From Maribacter sp. (GTDB lineage Bacteria > Bacteroidota > Bacteroidia > Flavobacteriales > Flavobacteriaceae): 64,000 bases of DNA. Positions 1 through 8,133 of this stretch are shown piece after piece (within the stretch, counting starts at the first letter, position 1; each line of letters opens with the position of its first letter). The stretch spans positions 27,221 to 91,220 of the forward strand of contig JAHDDL010000013.1 of the NCBI GenBank assembly GCA_020629415.1. The letters run 5' to 3'. The position numbers and the translations under genes were made by a program. A model generated the notes under the pieces. The model saw only the letters and a program-made list of their open reading frames with translations. It made no database searches and was not told the DNA's origin.

Positions 1-132
1 ATCGGCACCAACTTTAAAACCAAAAACGTCTTCTGGTGAAGGTACGGTTTGCGCTATGGTCATGGGCATACACGAAATGGCTAGTACAAGGGTCAGCAAT
101 GCCGCCTTGTACCAAGAGTTTTTTGTAGTCAT
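1..132 (-). CDS. Probable M14-family zinc carboxypeptidase, 5' end only
   Basis: The gene reads leftward from an ATG at 132 and runs off the window start, so only about 44 residues are visible. They show a signal peptide: a short basic start (MTTKNSWYK), a hydrophobic core (AALLTLVLAIS) and a likely cleavage site after IAQ. The mature N-terminus reads SPEDVFGFKVGAD. That SPE-x-FGF-x-G pattern is what I associate with secreted Bacteroidota M14 metallocarboxypeptidases just before their catalytic domain. No zinc ligands fall in the window, so the family call is an inference from a short motif; a secreted or periplasmic location is well supported. Confidence 0.5.
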   Translation of the reverse strand, partial: MTTKNSWYKAALLTLVLAISCMPMTIAQTVPSPEDVFGFKVGAD

Positions 133-414
133 TTTTTGAATTAGTTTGTTTGAACTAGGAAATTAAGAAATAGTAAAGAGTTGCGTAAATCTTACAAACA
201 AAGATTATGTTAAAAGAAATGTTAATTTCAGAGTTCGTGATTTGATGGGGGTGTTTTTGAGGAAATGGTTTATCCAAAATTTAAAAGATTATTTAATAAA
301 CTAGTAATATTTAAAAAATAACTCGTTCTAATTAAAAATTCAAATTAAATCAAAGTGTTCAAATCATAAAGATTTAAGATAATTCTACTTAAATTTATTT
401 AAAGAATTCAATAC
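133..414. other. AT-rich intergenic region between divergent genes
   Basis: This 282-base gap separates the leftward peptidase gene from the rightward AlbA_2-type gene. It must hold both promoters. It is very AT-rich, especially after position 280, and I see no ORF, RNA fold or convincing operator in it. Confidence 0.5.
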
Positions 415-2148
415 ATGAATATAGAAAAATTAATAGGACTAAAAGAGTCCGAAGACAAAGTTGAATTTAAGGAAGCATCAGGAGGAAATATTTCATACAA
501 TGGAGGTGGCAAGGTAGATATTTCAAAAAGAAGACGTTGTATCTTAGGGTATGTTATTGCTTTTGCAAATGAAGGAGGAGGTTATCTAGTTTTTGGCATA
601 AAAGAAAGTATTCCACATATCGTTGTTGGCTCAAAACAAAATGAAAATACTACTGGAGAATTAGAAAGTAATATATATAGAGATACTGGTATCAGAGTGC
701 TAACAAAAGAACTTTTCGATCAAAACGGTAAAAGGGTATTAGTTATTGAAATCCCATCTAGACCTATTGGAAGAGTATTTAAATTTGAAGATGTCCCACT
801 TATGAGAGTAGGAGATCAGTTAAAGCCAATGTCAGATGCACAATACCTGAAAATCATTCAAGAACAGGAACCTGACTTTTCGGAAAAAATTTGCCTTGGT
901 TTGACATTAAATGATTTAGACGATGATGCGATTAGAAAGATGAAAGAAGCATATTCAAAAAAGCAGAACAATACACAATTTTTGACTCTATCAAAAGAAC
1001 AAGTTTTAACTGATCTTAATTTAGTTATAGATGACAAGGTAACTAATGCTGCAGTTATATTATTGGGTAAAAAAAATATTATACGAAAGAATATTCCACA
1101 AGCATCTATAATGCTGGAGTATCGAAAAGATGAAGGGAAAATAACATTTGACCAAAGACATTCTTTTTCCGGGCCATTTTTCCTAGAAACAGATTCTCTT
1201 TGGGAAAAAATTAATTTAAGAAATGGATCTTTTCCAATACAAGAAGGGCCATTTATTTTTAATATACCGTATTTTAATAATGAAGTTATTCGTGAAGCAA
1301 TTAATAATGCTATTGCTCATCGAAATTATGGTCTTACCAGTGAAACCGTAATCAAACAGTATGATTCAAGATTAGATATAATAAGCCCTGGTGGATTTCC
1401 TGTTGGAGTAAATTTGGAAAATTTGATTACTATTTCAAGTACTCCTAGAAATAGATTATTAACAGATGTTCTTCAAAAAACAGGTATTGTAGAACGTTCC
1501 GGTCAGGGAATTGATAAAATTTATTATCAAACATTAAAAGAAGGTAAAAGTGAGCCAGATTATTCAAAATCAGATGCTTTTCAGGTAGAATTACGCTTAT
1601 CAGCTATTATTGAAGATAAAGCATTTGCATTATTTATTGAATCTGTTCAATCAGAATTAAATGATGATAATAAACTTTCTGTACAAGAAATAATCCACTT
1701 AAACCATATTCGCAAAGTCACAACAAACTTTATATACGATAAGAATATAATTAAGCAACTTTTATCTAGAGAGTTAATTGAGCAACGAGGAAAAACAAAA
1801 GGTACATATTACGTCTTATCAAAGGCATACTACGAATTTTCAGATGAAAAAGGCAAGTATAGTAAAACCAATTGGGATAAGGATCAAGCATTTATAGTAA
1901 TTCTTCAACATTTAAAAAAGTTTGAAAAAGCCAAAATGAAAGATTTTGTAGATCTTTTTCAAGGTAGACTTTCGAGAAAACAGGTAAGAATAATTGTCAG
2001 TAAGCTAGTAGAAAATAAAGAATTGAAAAAAAGTGGTATTGGAAAAGGTACCTACTATGATATAGGAGAAAATTATATTAAAAGTATGGAGGTCTTAAGT
2101 AAGGCTCTACATATAGGTCTACAACAAATGGAAAACAATAAAGAATAA
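415..2148 (+). CDS. AlbA_2 (Schlafen-like) ATP-binding transcriptional regulator-type protein
   Basis: This 577-residue protein looks like the COG2865 group: an N-terminal AlbA_2/Schlafen-like domain, a GHKL-type ATPase segment and C-terminal winged helices. Residues about 10-125 hold the AlbA_2 pattern (ESEDKVEFKEASGG, then FANEGGGYLVFGIKE). The motif REAINNAIAHRNYG near residue 295 is the N-box-like signature of the HATPase_c_4 domain, followed by DIISPGG and GIVERSGQGIDKI. The last ~170 residues are basic and helical with two winged-helix-like parts. Members are often annotated as putative regulators or RNA-binding proteins, and some sit in defence or accessory loci. Here it stands alone, with no operon partner, and is more AT-rich than its core neighbours, which suggests transfer. 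Substrate and target are unknown. Confidence 0.75.
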   Translation: MNIEKLIGLKESEDKVEFKEASGGNISYNGGGKVDISKRRRCILGYVIAFANEGGGYLVFGIKESIPHIVVGSKQNENTTGELESNIYRDTGIRVLTKELFDQNGKRVLVIEIPSRPIGRVFKFEDVPLMRVGDQLKPMSDAQYLKIIQEQEPDFSEKICLGLTLNDLDDDAIRKMKEAYSKKQNNTQFLTLSKEQVLTDLNLVIDDKVTNAAVILLGKKNIIRKNIPQASIMLEYRKDEGKITFDQRHSFSGPFFLETDSLWEKINLRNGSFPIQEGPFIFNIPYFNNEVIREAINNAIAHRNYGLTSETVIKQYDSRLDIISPGGFPVGVNLENLITISSTPRNRLLTDVLQKTGIVERSGQGIDKIYYQTLKEGKSEPDYSKSDAFQVELRLSAIIEDKAFALFIESVQSELNDDNKLSVQEIIHLNHIRKVTTNFIYDKNIIKQLLSRELIEQRGKTKGTYYVLSKAYYEFSDEKGKYSKTNWDKDQAFIVILQHLKKFEKAKMKDFVDLFQGRLSRKQVRIIVSKLVENKELKKSGIGKGTYYDIGENYIKSMEVLSKALHIGLQQMENNKE

Positions 2149-2154
2149 TACTCT

Positions 2155-2282
2155 TTTTGAAAAGACCATAAAGGACCAGAAAAGGACCAGAAAGACATGT
2201 AGTCACCATATAAAACTCAGAACATATGTTAATAACTCAGTATTATTGTTGATAAACAGAGGTTTTGAAAAAGACCATAAAA
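2155..2282. repeat. Short direct repeats downstream of the AlbA_2-type gene
   Basis: A near-identical unit, TTTTGAAAAGACCATAAA, starts at 2155 and recurs at 2263 with one extra A. Between them, AAAGGACCAG is repeated in tandem around 2170-2190. The rest of the 2149-2457 gap shows no gene. The repeats begin within a few bases of the stop codon. They could be a regulatory or recombination relic; nothing in the sequence decides this. Confidence 0.5.
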
Positions 2283-2460
2283 CATGAATATTTTACTTTT
2301 AAATAGTAATATTTCTTAATGCTAACAAGTGATTGCATATAAAACTAACTCTATTAAAAATCAATTAAGTCAATTGAAAATTTTTTCTAAAAAGATGATT
2401 CTATACTTTAACATTGATTAATGAGGTAAGCCTCGAGGTATTATCCTATTAGAAAATAAA

Positions 2461-2497
2461 AAAACTCCTTTAAATCTAGTGATTTTAAAGGAGTTTT
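2461..2497 (-). terminator. Intrinsic terminator of the tRNA gene
   Basis: A perfect 14-base inverted repeat (AAAACTCCTTTAAA with TTTAAAGGAGTTTT) with a loop of about 9 bases. On the minus strand it follows the tRNA 3' end by a few bases and leads into a T-rich run, as expected for an intrinsic terminator. Confidence 0.8.
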
Positions 2498-2502
2498 ATG
2501 TG

Positions 2503-2576
2503 TGGTCCCACCTGGACTCGAACCAGGGACCACCTGATTATGAGTCAGGTGCTCTAACCAGCTGAGCTATAGGACC
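2503..2576 (-). tRNA. tRNA with CAU anticodon (tRNA-Ile2 or elongator tRNA-Met)
   Basis: The minus strand folds into a standard cloverleaf: acceptor GGTCCTA with TGGGACC, D arm AGCTCAGCTGGTTAGAGC, anticodon stem CCTGA/TCAGG around the loop CTCATAA, and T arm CCTGG-TTCGAGT-CCAGG. The discriminator base is A and CCA is not encoded. The CAU anticodon fits either elongator Met or the minor Ile tRNA whose C34 becomes lysidine. Acceptor pairs C4-G69 and C5-G68 match the recognition pairs known for TilS on E. coli tRNA-Ile2, and the GACTCATAATC context is like Ile2, so I lean to Ile2. An initiator tRNA is excluded by the normal first base pair G1-C72. Confidence 0.93.
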
Positions 2577-2710
2577 GGTAACAATTCTATATGTTGTTCT
2601 GTAATATCGTATTTCGATTTAAACCGGTGCTCAAACCAGTTTTTACAAAACCTTCGAATTGCGGATGCAATATTACTACTTATTTTTAACTGTCACAAAC
2701 AAAATAAAGC

Positions 2711-3115
2711 TTACTCTTTAATTTCTTGACATAACTCTACCAACACCCCATTTGCAGTCTTAGGATGTACAAAGGCAACTAGCTTATTATCTGCCCCTTT
2801 CTTAGGTTTTTCATTCAATAAAGTAAAACCTACAGCTTTTAAGCGTTCCATTTCTGATACGATATCTTCCACTTCAAAAGCTACGTGGTGTATGCCTTCT
2901 CCTTTTTTCTCCAAAAACTTGGCTATAGGTCCATTAGGTTCTGTGGCAGATAAAAGCTCTATTTTGTTAGGTCCGGTTTTAAAGAAAGATGTCATTACAC
3001 CCTCAGAAGCTACCTCTTCTTGTTTATAAGGTGCAACACCCAATAATTTTTCAAAAAGCGCATTAGAATCTTCCATGTTCTTCACCGCTATACCTAAATG
3101 TTCGATCTTTTTCAT
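2711..3115 (-). CDS. mce: Methylmalonyl-CoA epimerase
   Basis: A 134-residue vicinal-oxygen-chelate (glyoxalase-fold) protein, the usual length for methylmalonyl-CoA epimerase, which interconverts the (2R) and (2S) epimers in propionyl-CoA/succinyl-CoA metabolism. The N-terminal IEHLGIAVKNMEDSNALFEKLLG supplies the first metal-ligand His. The central GEGIHHVAFEVEDI gives the second, and the C-terminal NGVLVELCQ supplies the metal-binding Glu. The phrase KIELLSATEPNGPIAKFLEKKGEG is characteristic of the family. It is a cytoplasmic enzyme transcribed divergently from rbfA, 65 bases from the rbfA start. No mutase genes are in the window. Confidence 0.9.
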   Translation of the reverse strand: MKKIEHLGIAVKNMEDSNALFEKLLGVAPYKQEEVASEGVMTSFFKTGPNKIELLSATEPNGPIAKFLEKKGEGIHHVAFEVEDIVSEMERLKAVGFTLLNEKPKKGADNKLVAFVHPKTANGVLVELCQEIKE

Positions 3116-3168
3116 GCCTTATTTACTTCAGAGTGTATTATAGAGGGGTTAAGATACATTTTTCTATG

Positions 3169-3176
3169 TATTTTTG
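3169..3176 (+). promoter_or_regulatory. Candidate Bacteroidota -7 box (TATTTTTG) of rbfA
   Basis: The octamer matches the Bacteroidota consensus TAnnTTTG and ends only 4 bases before the rbfA ATG at 3181. If used, transcription would start at or next to the start codon, giving a leaderless or nearly leaderless message. No clear TTG at -33 was found. Confidence 0.4.
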
Positions 3177-3180
3177 CAGT

Positions 3181-3573
3181 ATGGAAACGCAAAGACAACG
3201 TAAAATAGCTGGGGTCATTCAAAAGGATATTGTAGACATTCTACAAAAGGCCGCTATAGATGGCGGGTTACGTAATACCCTTATTTCCGTATCTAAGGTT
3301 TCGGTGACAACAGACCTTTCTATCGCCAAAATTTACTTGAGCATTTTCCCTAATGAGAAAGCTGGAGAGTTAATGGAGGGCATAAAATCTAACCAACCCC
3401 TAATTAAACACGAACTTTCTCAACGTACACGTAACCAATTACGCAGAGTACCTGAGTTATTGTTTTATTTGGATGATTCTTTAGATTATATAGAAAACAT
3501 TGAAAAGTCATTGAAGCGCGAAGAAAACCCAATAGAGAACAGAGATTTGTTACCCAAACGTAAAAAGAGCTGA
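3181..3573 (+). CDS. rbfA: Ribosome-binding factor A
   Basis: RbfA, a small KH-like protein that helps mature the 30S subunit and the 16S rRNA 5' end, important in cold growth. The sequence opens METQRQRKIAGVIQKDIVDIL, contains LISVSKVSVTTDLSIAKIYLSIFP in the middle and RTRNQLRRVPELLFYLDDSLDY near the end, all family hallmarks. I chose the ATG at 3181 (130 residues). An in-frame ATG at 3133 would add 16 residues (MYYRGVKIHFSMYFCS) absent from the family. The gene is followed after 4 bases by the LolC/E-like permease, an arrangement common in Bacteroidota, so both are probably cotranscribed. Confidence 0.93.
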   Translation: METQRQRKIAGVIQKDIVDILQKAAIDGGLRNTLISVSKVSVTTDLSIAKIYLSIFPNEKAGELMEGIKSNQPLIKHELSQRTRNQLRRVPELLFYLDDSLDYIENIEKSLKREENPIENRDLLPKRKKS

Positions 3574-3577
3574 TCGG

Positions 3578-4783
3578 TTGAACTTTCCTCTCTATATCGC
3601 TAAAAGGTATGTGCGTTCTAAAAGTACCCAGAACGCGGTCAACATTATTAATTTTATCACTTTTTTAGTAATAGTCATTGGCTCTGCTGCTCTATTTATT
3701 GTATTATCTGCATTCGCCGGATTAAAAACTTTTAGCCTTTCGTTTACCGAATCTTTTGACCCAGACTTAAAAGCTTCACCCATAACCGGAAAGATTTTCA
3801 ACCTTACTCCTGAACAGGAAGAACGCTTGCAGTCTGTTGACGGACTAGCATTTTTCTCTAAAGAAATAGAAGAAAAGGTATCTCTTGAGCACCGAGGCAA
3901 AAACCATATTGCCTATATAAAAGGCGTTGATAGTAATTACACTAAAGTAACTGGAGTTGATAGTACACTCTACATTGGCGATTGGACCATTAACGATACT
4001 CAAGTTGTTTCTGGTTTAGGTATTGCCAACATATTAGGGGTAACCATCAACCAGTTTCGGAGTCCTATGCAGATCTATGCTTTTAAACCTGGTAAGGGTT
4101 CTATATCGCAACAAAGTATTTCATCGCTCTATAATCAATTGCCCATGGTTATTGGTGGCGTGTATGCCGTAGAGGCTGATTTGGATAATAAATACGTTTT
4201 TGCCGATCTGCGATTGACACAAGCTTTATTGGAAAAAGATTCGCTTTCCATTTCCGGTATTAATTTTAAGATGGATGAAGGCGTAGAGCCAAGTGCCGTA
4301 CGCGCAGAGATTCAATCTATATTGGGTGATGACGTTCAACTAAAAAACAGACAGCAACTGAACAGTACACTCTACAAAATGCTGAATACGGAAAACGTGG
4401 CTACGTATCTCATTTTCACTTTGGTACTTATCATTGCCTTATTTAATGTGGTAGGCGCTATTATCATGATGATTTTAGACAAGCAACAGAATTCTAAAAC
4501 TCTGTACAGCCTAGGTACTACGATCAAAGAATTGCGCCGTATTTATTTTGTACAAGGCATTCTAGTTACCGGTTTTGGCGGATTAATAGGTGTTTTGCTG
4601 GGCGTGCTCATTGTATGGTCTCAACTTGCTTTTAGTTGGCTAAAAATAACGGCTACTTTAGCTTATCCGGTAAAGTTTGAATTTATCAATATTGTCATAG
4701 TACTGGCAACCATTTTTGTATTGGGCGTTATTGCTTCTAAAATTGCAAGTAGCCGGATCAATAAGAAATTGGTAGACCTCTAA
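3578..4783 (+). CDS. LolC/LolE-like ABC transporter permease (FtsX family)
   Basis: A 401-residue inner-membrane permease of the MacB/FtsX superfamily, in the branch that extracts lipoproteins from the inner membrane for delivery to the outer membrane. It has a cytoplasmic start (MNFPLYIAKRYVRSKSTQNAVNIIN, typical of LolC/E), a first membrane segment near residues 22-47, a periplasmic domain of about 225 residues, and three C-terminal membrane segments near 275-300, 322-350 and 370-392. Translation appears to start at TTG (3578), 4 bases after the rbfA stop; no suitable ATG is nearby. The ATP-binding LolD partner is not in the window. Its end overlaps the convergent dusB stop by 4 bases. Confidence 0.8.
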   Translation: MNFPLYIAKRYVRSKSTQNAVNIINFITFLVIVIGSAALFIVLSAFAGLKTFSLSFTESFDPDLKASPITGKIFNLTPEQEERLQSVDGLAFFSKEIEEKVSLEHRGKNHIAYIKGVDSNYTKVTGVDSTLYIGDWTINDTQVVSGLGIANILGVTINQFRSPMQIYAFKPGKGSISQQSISSLYNQLPMVIGGVYAVEADLDNKYVFADLRLTQALLEKDSLSISGINFKMDEGVEPSAVRAEIQSILGDDVQLKNRQQLNSTLYKMLNTENVATYLIFTLVLIIALFNVVGAIIMMILDKQQNSKTLYSLGTTIKELRRIYFVQGILVTGFGGLIGVLLGVLIVWSQLAFSWLKITATLAYPVKFEFINIVIVLATIFVLGVIASKIASSRINKKLVDL

Positions 4784-5778
4784 GCATTGGTAAATTGGTG
4801 ATCGCCGAATTTTTGCAACACCTCATCAAAAGCAGCGAATACCGAAGCAGAATCATCACTGGTTACCATTTTCATTCTATACTCCTTAAAATTAGGAATT
4901 CCTTTAAAGTAATTGGTGTAATGTCTTCTTGTTTCAAACACGCCCAAAGTTTCCCCTTTCCAATCTATAGACATTTGTAAATGACGACGCGCAGCTTCTA
5001 CACGCTCTGCCATTGTTGGGGGTGCTAAATGGGTTCCTGTTTCAAAAAAGTGTTTTATTTCCCTAAATATCCAAGGGTAACCTATGCTTGCACGACCGAT
5101 CATGGCGCCATCCAATCCGTATTCATCACGCATTTTCATGGCTGTTTCTGGTGAGTTTACATCACCGTTACCAAATACAGGTATGTGCATTCTTGGATTA
5201 TTCTTTACCTCTCTAATAGGGTTCCAATCTGCACTTCCCTTATACATTTGTGCACGGGTTCTTCCATGTATTGCAATTGCGGCACAACCTACATCTTGTA
5301 AACGTTCTGCAACCTCAACAATTTTAATACTACTATCGTCCCAACCTAATCTGGTCTTTACCGTAATGGGTAAATTACTATGCTCTACCATAGCTTTGGT
5401 CAAAGAGACCATTAAATCAATATCCTTTAATATTCCGGCTCCCGCTCCTCTAGACACCACTTTTTTTACCGGGCAACCAAAATTAATATCAATGATATCG
5501 GGCTTTGACTTTTCTACAATCTCTACAGATTGTAACATACTGTCTAAATTGGCACCAAAAATTTGAATACCTACTGGGCGCTCCTTTTCATAAATATCCA
5601 GCTTCATAACGCTTTTTGCGGCATCACGAATCAATCCTTCCGAAGAAATAAATTCTGTATACACAACATCAGCTCCTTGCTCTTTACAAAGGGCTCTAAA
5701 TGGTGGGTCGCTTACATCTTCCATTGGCGCTAAAAGCAACGGAAAATCAGGTAGTTGTATGTCTCCTATCTTGGGCAC
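4780..5778 (-). CDS. dusB: tRNA-dihydrouridine synthase (DusB-like)
   Basis: A 332-residue flavoenzyme that reduces specific uridines in the tRNA D-loop. The TIM-barrel part starts with PLLLAPMEDVSDPPFRALC (FMN-binding strand), then DINFGCPVKKVVSRGAGAGIL with the catalytic Cys, TVKTRLGWDD, AIAIHGRTRAQMYKGSADW and VFGNGDV for FMN phosphate contacts, and GAMIGRASIGYPWIF. The C-terminal 80 residues are the helical tRNA-binding domain. Start is GTG at 5778. It is convergent with the upstream permease and stands alone. Assignment to DusB rather than another Dus subgroup is by overall motif resemblance. Confidence 0.9.
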   Translation of the reverse strand: MPKIGDIQLPDFPLLLAPMEDVSDPPFRALCKEQGADVVYTEFISSEGLIRDAAKSVMKLDIYEKERPVGIQIFGANLDSMLQSVEIVEKSKPDIIDINFGCPVKKVVSRGAGAGILKDIDLMVSLTKAMVEHSNLPITVKTRLGWDDSSIKIVEVAERLQDVGCAAIAIHGRTRAQMYKGSADWNPIREVKNNPRMHIPVFGNGDVNSPETAMKMRDEYGLDGAMIGRASIGYPWIFREIKHFFETGTHLAPPTMAERVEAARRHLQMSIDWKGETLGVFETRRHYTNYFKGIPNFKEYRMKMVTSDDSASVFAAFDEVLQKFGDHQFTNA

Positions 5779-5984
5779 TGCTGTCTAATTTTGGGTTGCA
5801 AAGTTATATAAAAATACGGGAAGGGCATTACTTAGACTTTTTGATAAATTCTATGGTATTACAGGCTATTATTACTTGTTAAACACTTGTTAGTATAAAC
5901 GGCGTAAATTAGTGTCCCAATGAAGTATTTATATACGCATCTAAATATATTTCAAATTTTAAATAAAGCTTTGACAATAACTTT

Positions 5985-6767
5985 ATGACCCAAACGCTAC
6001 TTATTGTCTCGCTACCTTTTGAGCCTATTGTATTTGGTGTAAAATTAAACATGCACCTTATTCTGGAGTACCTAGCTTTTTTTGTAGGGTTTAGATACTA
6101 TGTATTTCTACGGAAAAAGAGCGCTGATGTCATTTCTTCCAATAACCGACTCTCCATAATCATAGGTGCTATTTTTGGGGCGCTGTTCTTATCAAGATTA
6201 GCGGCGTTTTTTGAAAACCCTATAGCCCACATAGATCAAGGTTTGCTTTATAACCTAAACAATAAAACCATAATGGGCGGACTCTTTGGTGGCTTGTTAG
6301 GTGTGGAGCTTGCGAAGAAGATTATTGGCGAAAAACATTCGTCTGGAGACTTGTTTACACTGCCTATCATCTTAGGTATTATCATAGGCAGAATTGGCTG
6401 CTTTTTAGCGGGTGTTAAAGAGTTTACCTATGGAAAAGAAACTACCTTTTTTACCGGTATGGACTTAGGTGATGGTGTTTTAAGACACCCTATTGCACTA
6501 TATGAAGTGCTGTTTTTATCCGTGCTTTTCATCATCATCAAAAGGTTACAAAAATTAAATCTTACTTTTAAAAACGGAGATATTTTTAAGCTCTTTATGG
6601 TTACCTATTTCTCCCTTCGGTTCGGTATTGAATTTCTAAAACCCAACTCTTTTTATTTCTTAGGGCTAAGTAGTATTCAAATATTATGTCTAATTTGTTT
6701 GGTGTACTACCAAAAATTCATCCTACGGGGAATAACATATGTCAGAAAAAAACTATACCTATTATGA
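5985..6767 (+). CDS. Lgt-like (prolipoprotein diacylglyceryl transferase family) membrane protein, non-canonical
   Basis: A 260-residue polytopic membrane protein with about seven hydrophobic segments and the skeleton of Lgt, which moves a diacylglyceryl group from phosphatidylglycerol to lipoprotein cysteines. Family landmarks are GGLFGGLLG (98-106), GRIG (135-138), RHPIALYE (167-174) and LRFGIEF (211-217). The two key arginines of E. coli Lgt (R143, R239) align with R136 and R212. However, the essential His103 position is Met97 and Asn146 is Cys139. That argues this is a paralog with another glycerolipid substrate rather than the housekeeping Lgt. It overlaps the next gene (a Tes-like radical SAM enzyme) by 29 bases, so the two are translationally linked. 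Function beyond lipid handling is inference. Confidence 0.7.
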   Translation: MTQTLLIVSLPFEPIVFGVKLNMHLILEYLAFFVGFRYYVFLRKKSADVISSNNRLSIIIGAIFGALFLSRLAAFFENPIAHIDQGLLYNLNNKTIMGGLFGGLLGVELAKKIIGEKHSSGDLFTLPIILGIIIGRIGCFLAGVKEFTYGKETTFFTGMDLGDGVLRHPIALYEVLFLSVLFIIIKRLQKLNLTFKNGDIFKLFMVTYFSLRFGIEFLKPNSFYFLGLSSIQILCLICLVYYQKFILRGITYVRKKLYLL

Positions 6768-8133
6768 TTTTACATTAAGCCTATGCCCAGAATGTTTACG
6801 TAGGGTAGATGCCAAAATCGTTTTTGAGAACAAGAAGGTGTATATGCTTAAAAACTGTAGAGAGCATGGTAGGTCTAAGGTGCTTATTGCAGACGATATT
6901 GAGTACTATAAGAACATAAGGAACTATAATAAGGCTTCTGAATATCCAAAAACGTTCAATACAAAAACACATTATGGATGCCCTTATGATTGCGGACTTT
7001 GCCCTGATCACGAGCAACATTCTTGTCTTACGGTCATTGAACTGACCGACCGCTGCAACCTTACCTGCCCTACTTGTTATGCGGGGTCATCTCCCTCTTA
7101 TGGTAGGCACCGTACATTAAAGGAGATTAAAAAAATGTTAGATGTTATCGTTAAGAACGAGGGAGAACCAGATGTGGTTCAGCTTAGTGGTGGTGAGCCT
7201 ACCATACATCCTAACTTTTTTGAAATTCTTGATTACGCAAAATCGCTCCCTATTCGGCATTTAATGTTGAATACCAACGGAATTAAAATTGCAAAAGATT
7301 TTGATTTTGCGAAACGATTGGCAACTTACGCACCAGATTTTGAAGTGTATTTACAGTTTGATTCTTTGGATGACCATGTACTACAAACCTTAAGAGGGGC
7401 AGACCTGGCAGATATTCGTCTACAAGCGTTAGATCACTTAAATCAATTGAACCTTTCCACAACATTGGTAGTCACATTACAAAAGGGGTTAAATGACCAT
7501 GAAATGGGAAGTACCATAGACTTTGCCCTAAAACAAAAATGTGTGCGCGGCGTAACTTTTCAACCCACACAAATTGCTGGTAGATTAGAAAATTTTGAAG
7601 TAGATGAAAACCGTATTACCTTAACTGAAGTACGTAGAAAAATTTTAGAGCAATCGCCCATTTTTGAACCAGACGATTTAATACCGGTACCCTGTAACCC
7701 CGATGCCTTGGTGATGGCATATGCTCTAAAATTAGGCGATGAGGTAAATCCGCTAACACGGTTCATTAACCCTGACGATTTATTGAACGAAGGTAAAAAC
7801 ACCATTATTTACGAGCAAGATGAACAACTGCAGGGTAAAATGATCGAGCTTTTTAGTACAGGTAATTCTGTTGAAAAAGCTTCGGAAAATTTAAAAAGTA
7901 TTATGTGCTGCCTTCCTGAAATTGACGCCCCAGAACTTGGATATGATAACCTGTTTCGCATCATCATTATGCAATTTATAGATGCCCATAATTTTGATGT
8001 CCGTGCCATTAAGAAATCTTGTGTACACATTGTAAACAAAGAATTTAAAATCATCCCTTTTGAAACTATGAACTTATTTTATAGAGATGATAAAATAGAA
8101 CGATTAAAAGAACTACAAAACGAAATGATATGA
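6739..8133 (+). CDS. Radical SAM enzyme of the Tes/COG1964 type (tetraether-synthase-like)
   Basis: A 464-residue soluble or membrane-associated radical SAM protein. The cluster motif CNLTCPTC (C106, C110, C113) binds the 4Fe-4S/SAM centre and GGEPT (151-155) contacts SAM. Before it come an N-terminal zinc-ribbon-like part, CPEC (16-19) with C40 and H43 (NCREHG), and the block YGCPYDCGLCPDH (C81, C85, C88). Further cysteines lie near 318 and 391. This layout is that of archaeal Tes proteins (for example MJ0619), which join lipid tails by C-C bond formation at unactivated sp3 carbons. It overlaps the Lgt-like gene by 29 bases and the next small gene by 4 (ATGA). The lipid role here is inferred from family and neighbour; the substrate cannot be read from sequence. 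Confidence 0.8.
   Translation: MSEKNYTYYDFTLSLCPECLRRVDAKIVFENKKVYMLKNCREHGRSKVLIADDIEYYKNIRNYNKASEYPKTFNTKTHYGCPYDCGLCPDHEQHSCLTVIELTDRCNLTCPTCYAGSSPSYGRHRTLKEIKKMLDVIVKNEGEPDVVQLSGGEPTIHPNFFEILDYAKSLPIRHLMLNTNGIKIAKDFDFAKRLATYAPDFEVYLQFDSLDDHVLQTLRGADLADIRLQALDHLNQLNLSTTLVVTLQKGLNDHEMGSTIDFALKQKCVRGVTFQPTQIAGRLENFEVDENRITLTEVRRKILEQSPIFEPDDLIPVPCNPDALVMAYALKLGDEVNPLTRFINPDDLLNEGKNTIIYEQDEQLQGKMIELFSTGNSVEKASENLKSIMCCLPEIDAPELGYDNLFRIIIMQFIDAHNFDVRAIKKSCVHIVNKEFKIIPFETMNLFYRDDKIERLKELQNEMI

Noticed and set aside
2149..2580. Integrated element using the tRNA 3' end as attachment site
   Set aside because: No second copy of the tRNA 3' sequence and no integrase were found in the window.
3133..3180. 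N-terminal extension of rbfA from an upstream in-frame ATG
   Set aside because: The 16 extra residues are absent from RbfA proteins and a -7-like box lies inside them.
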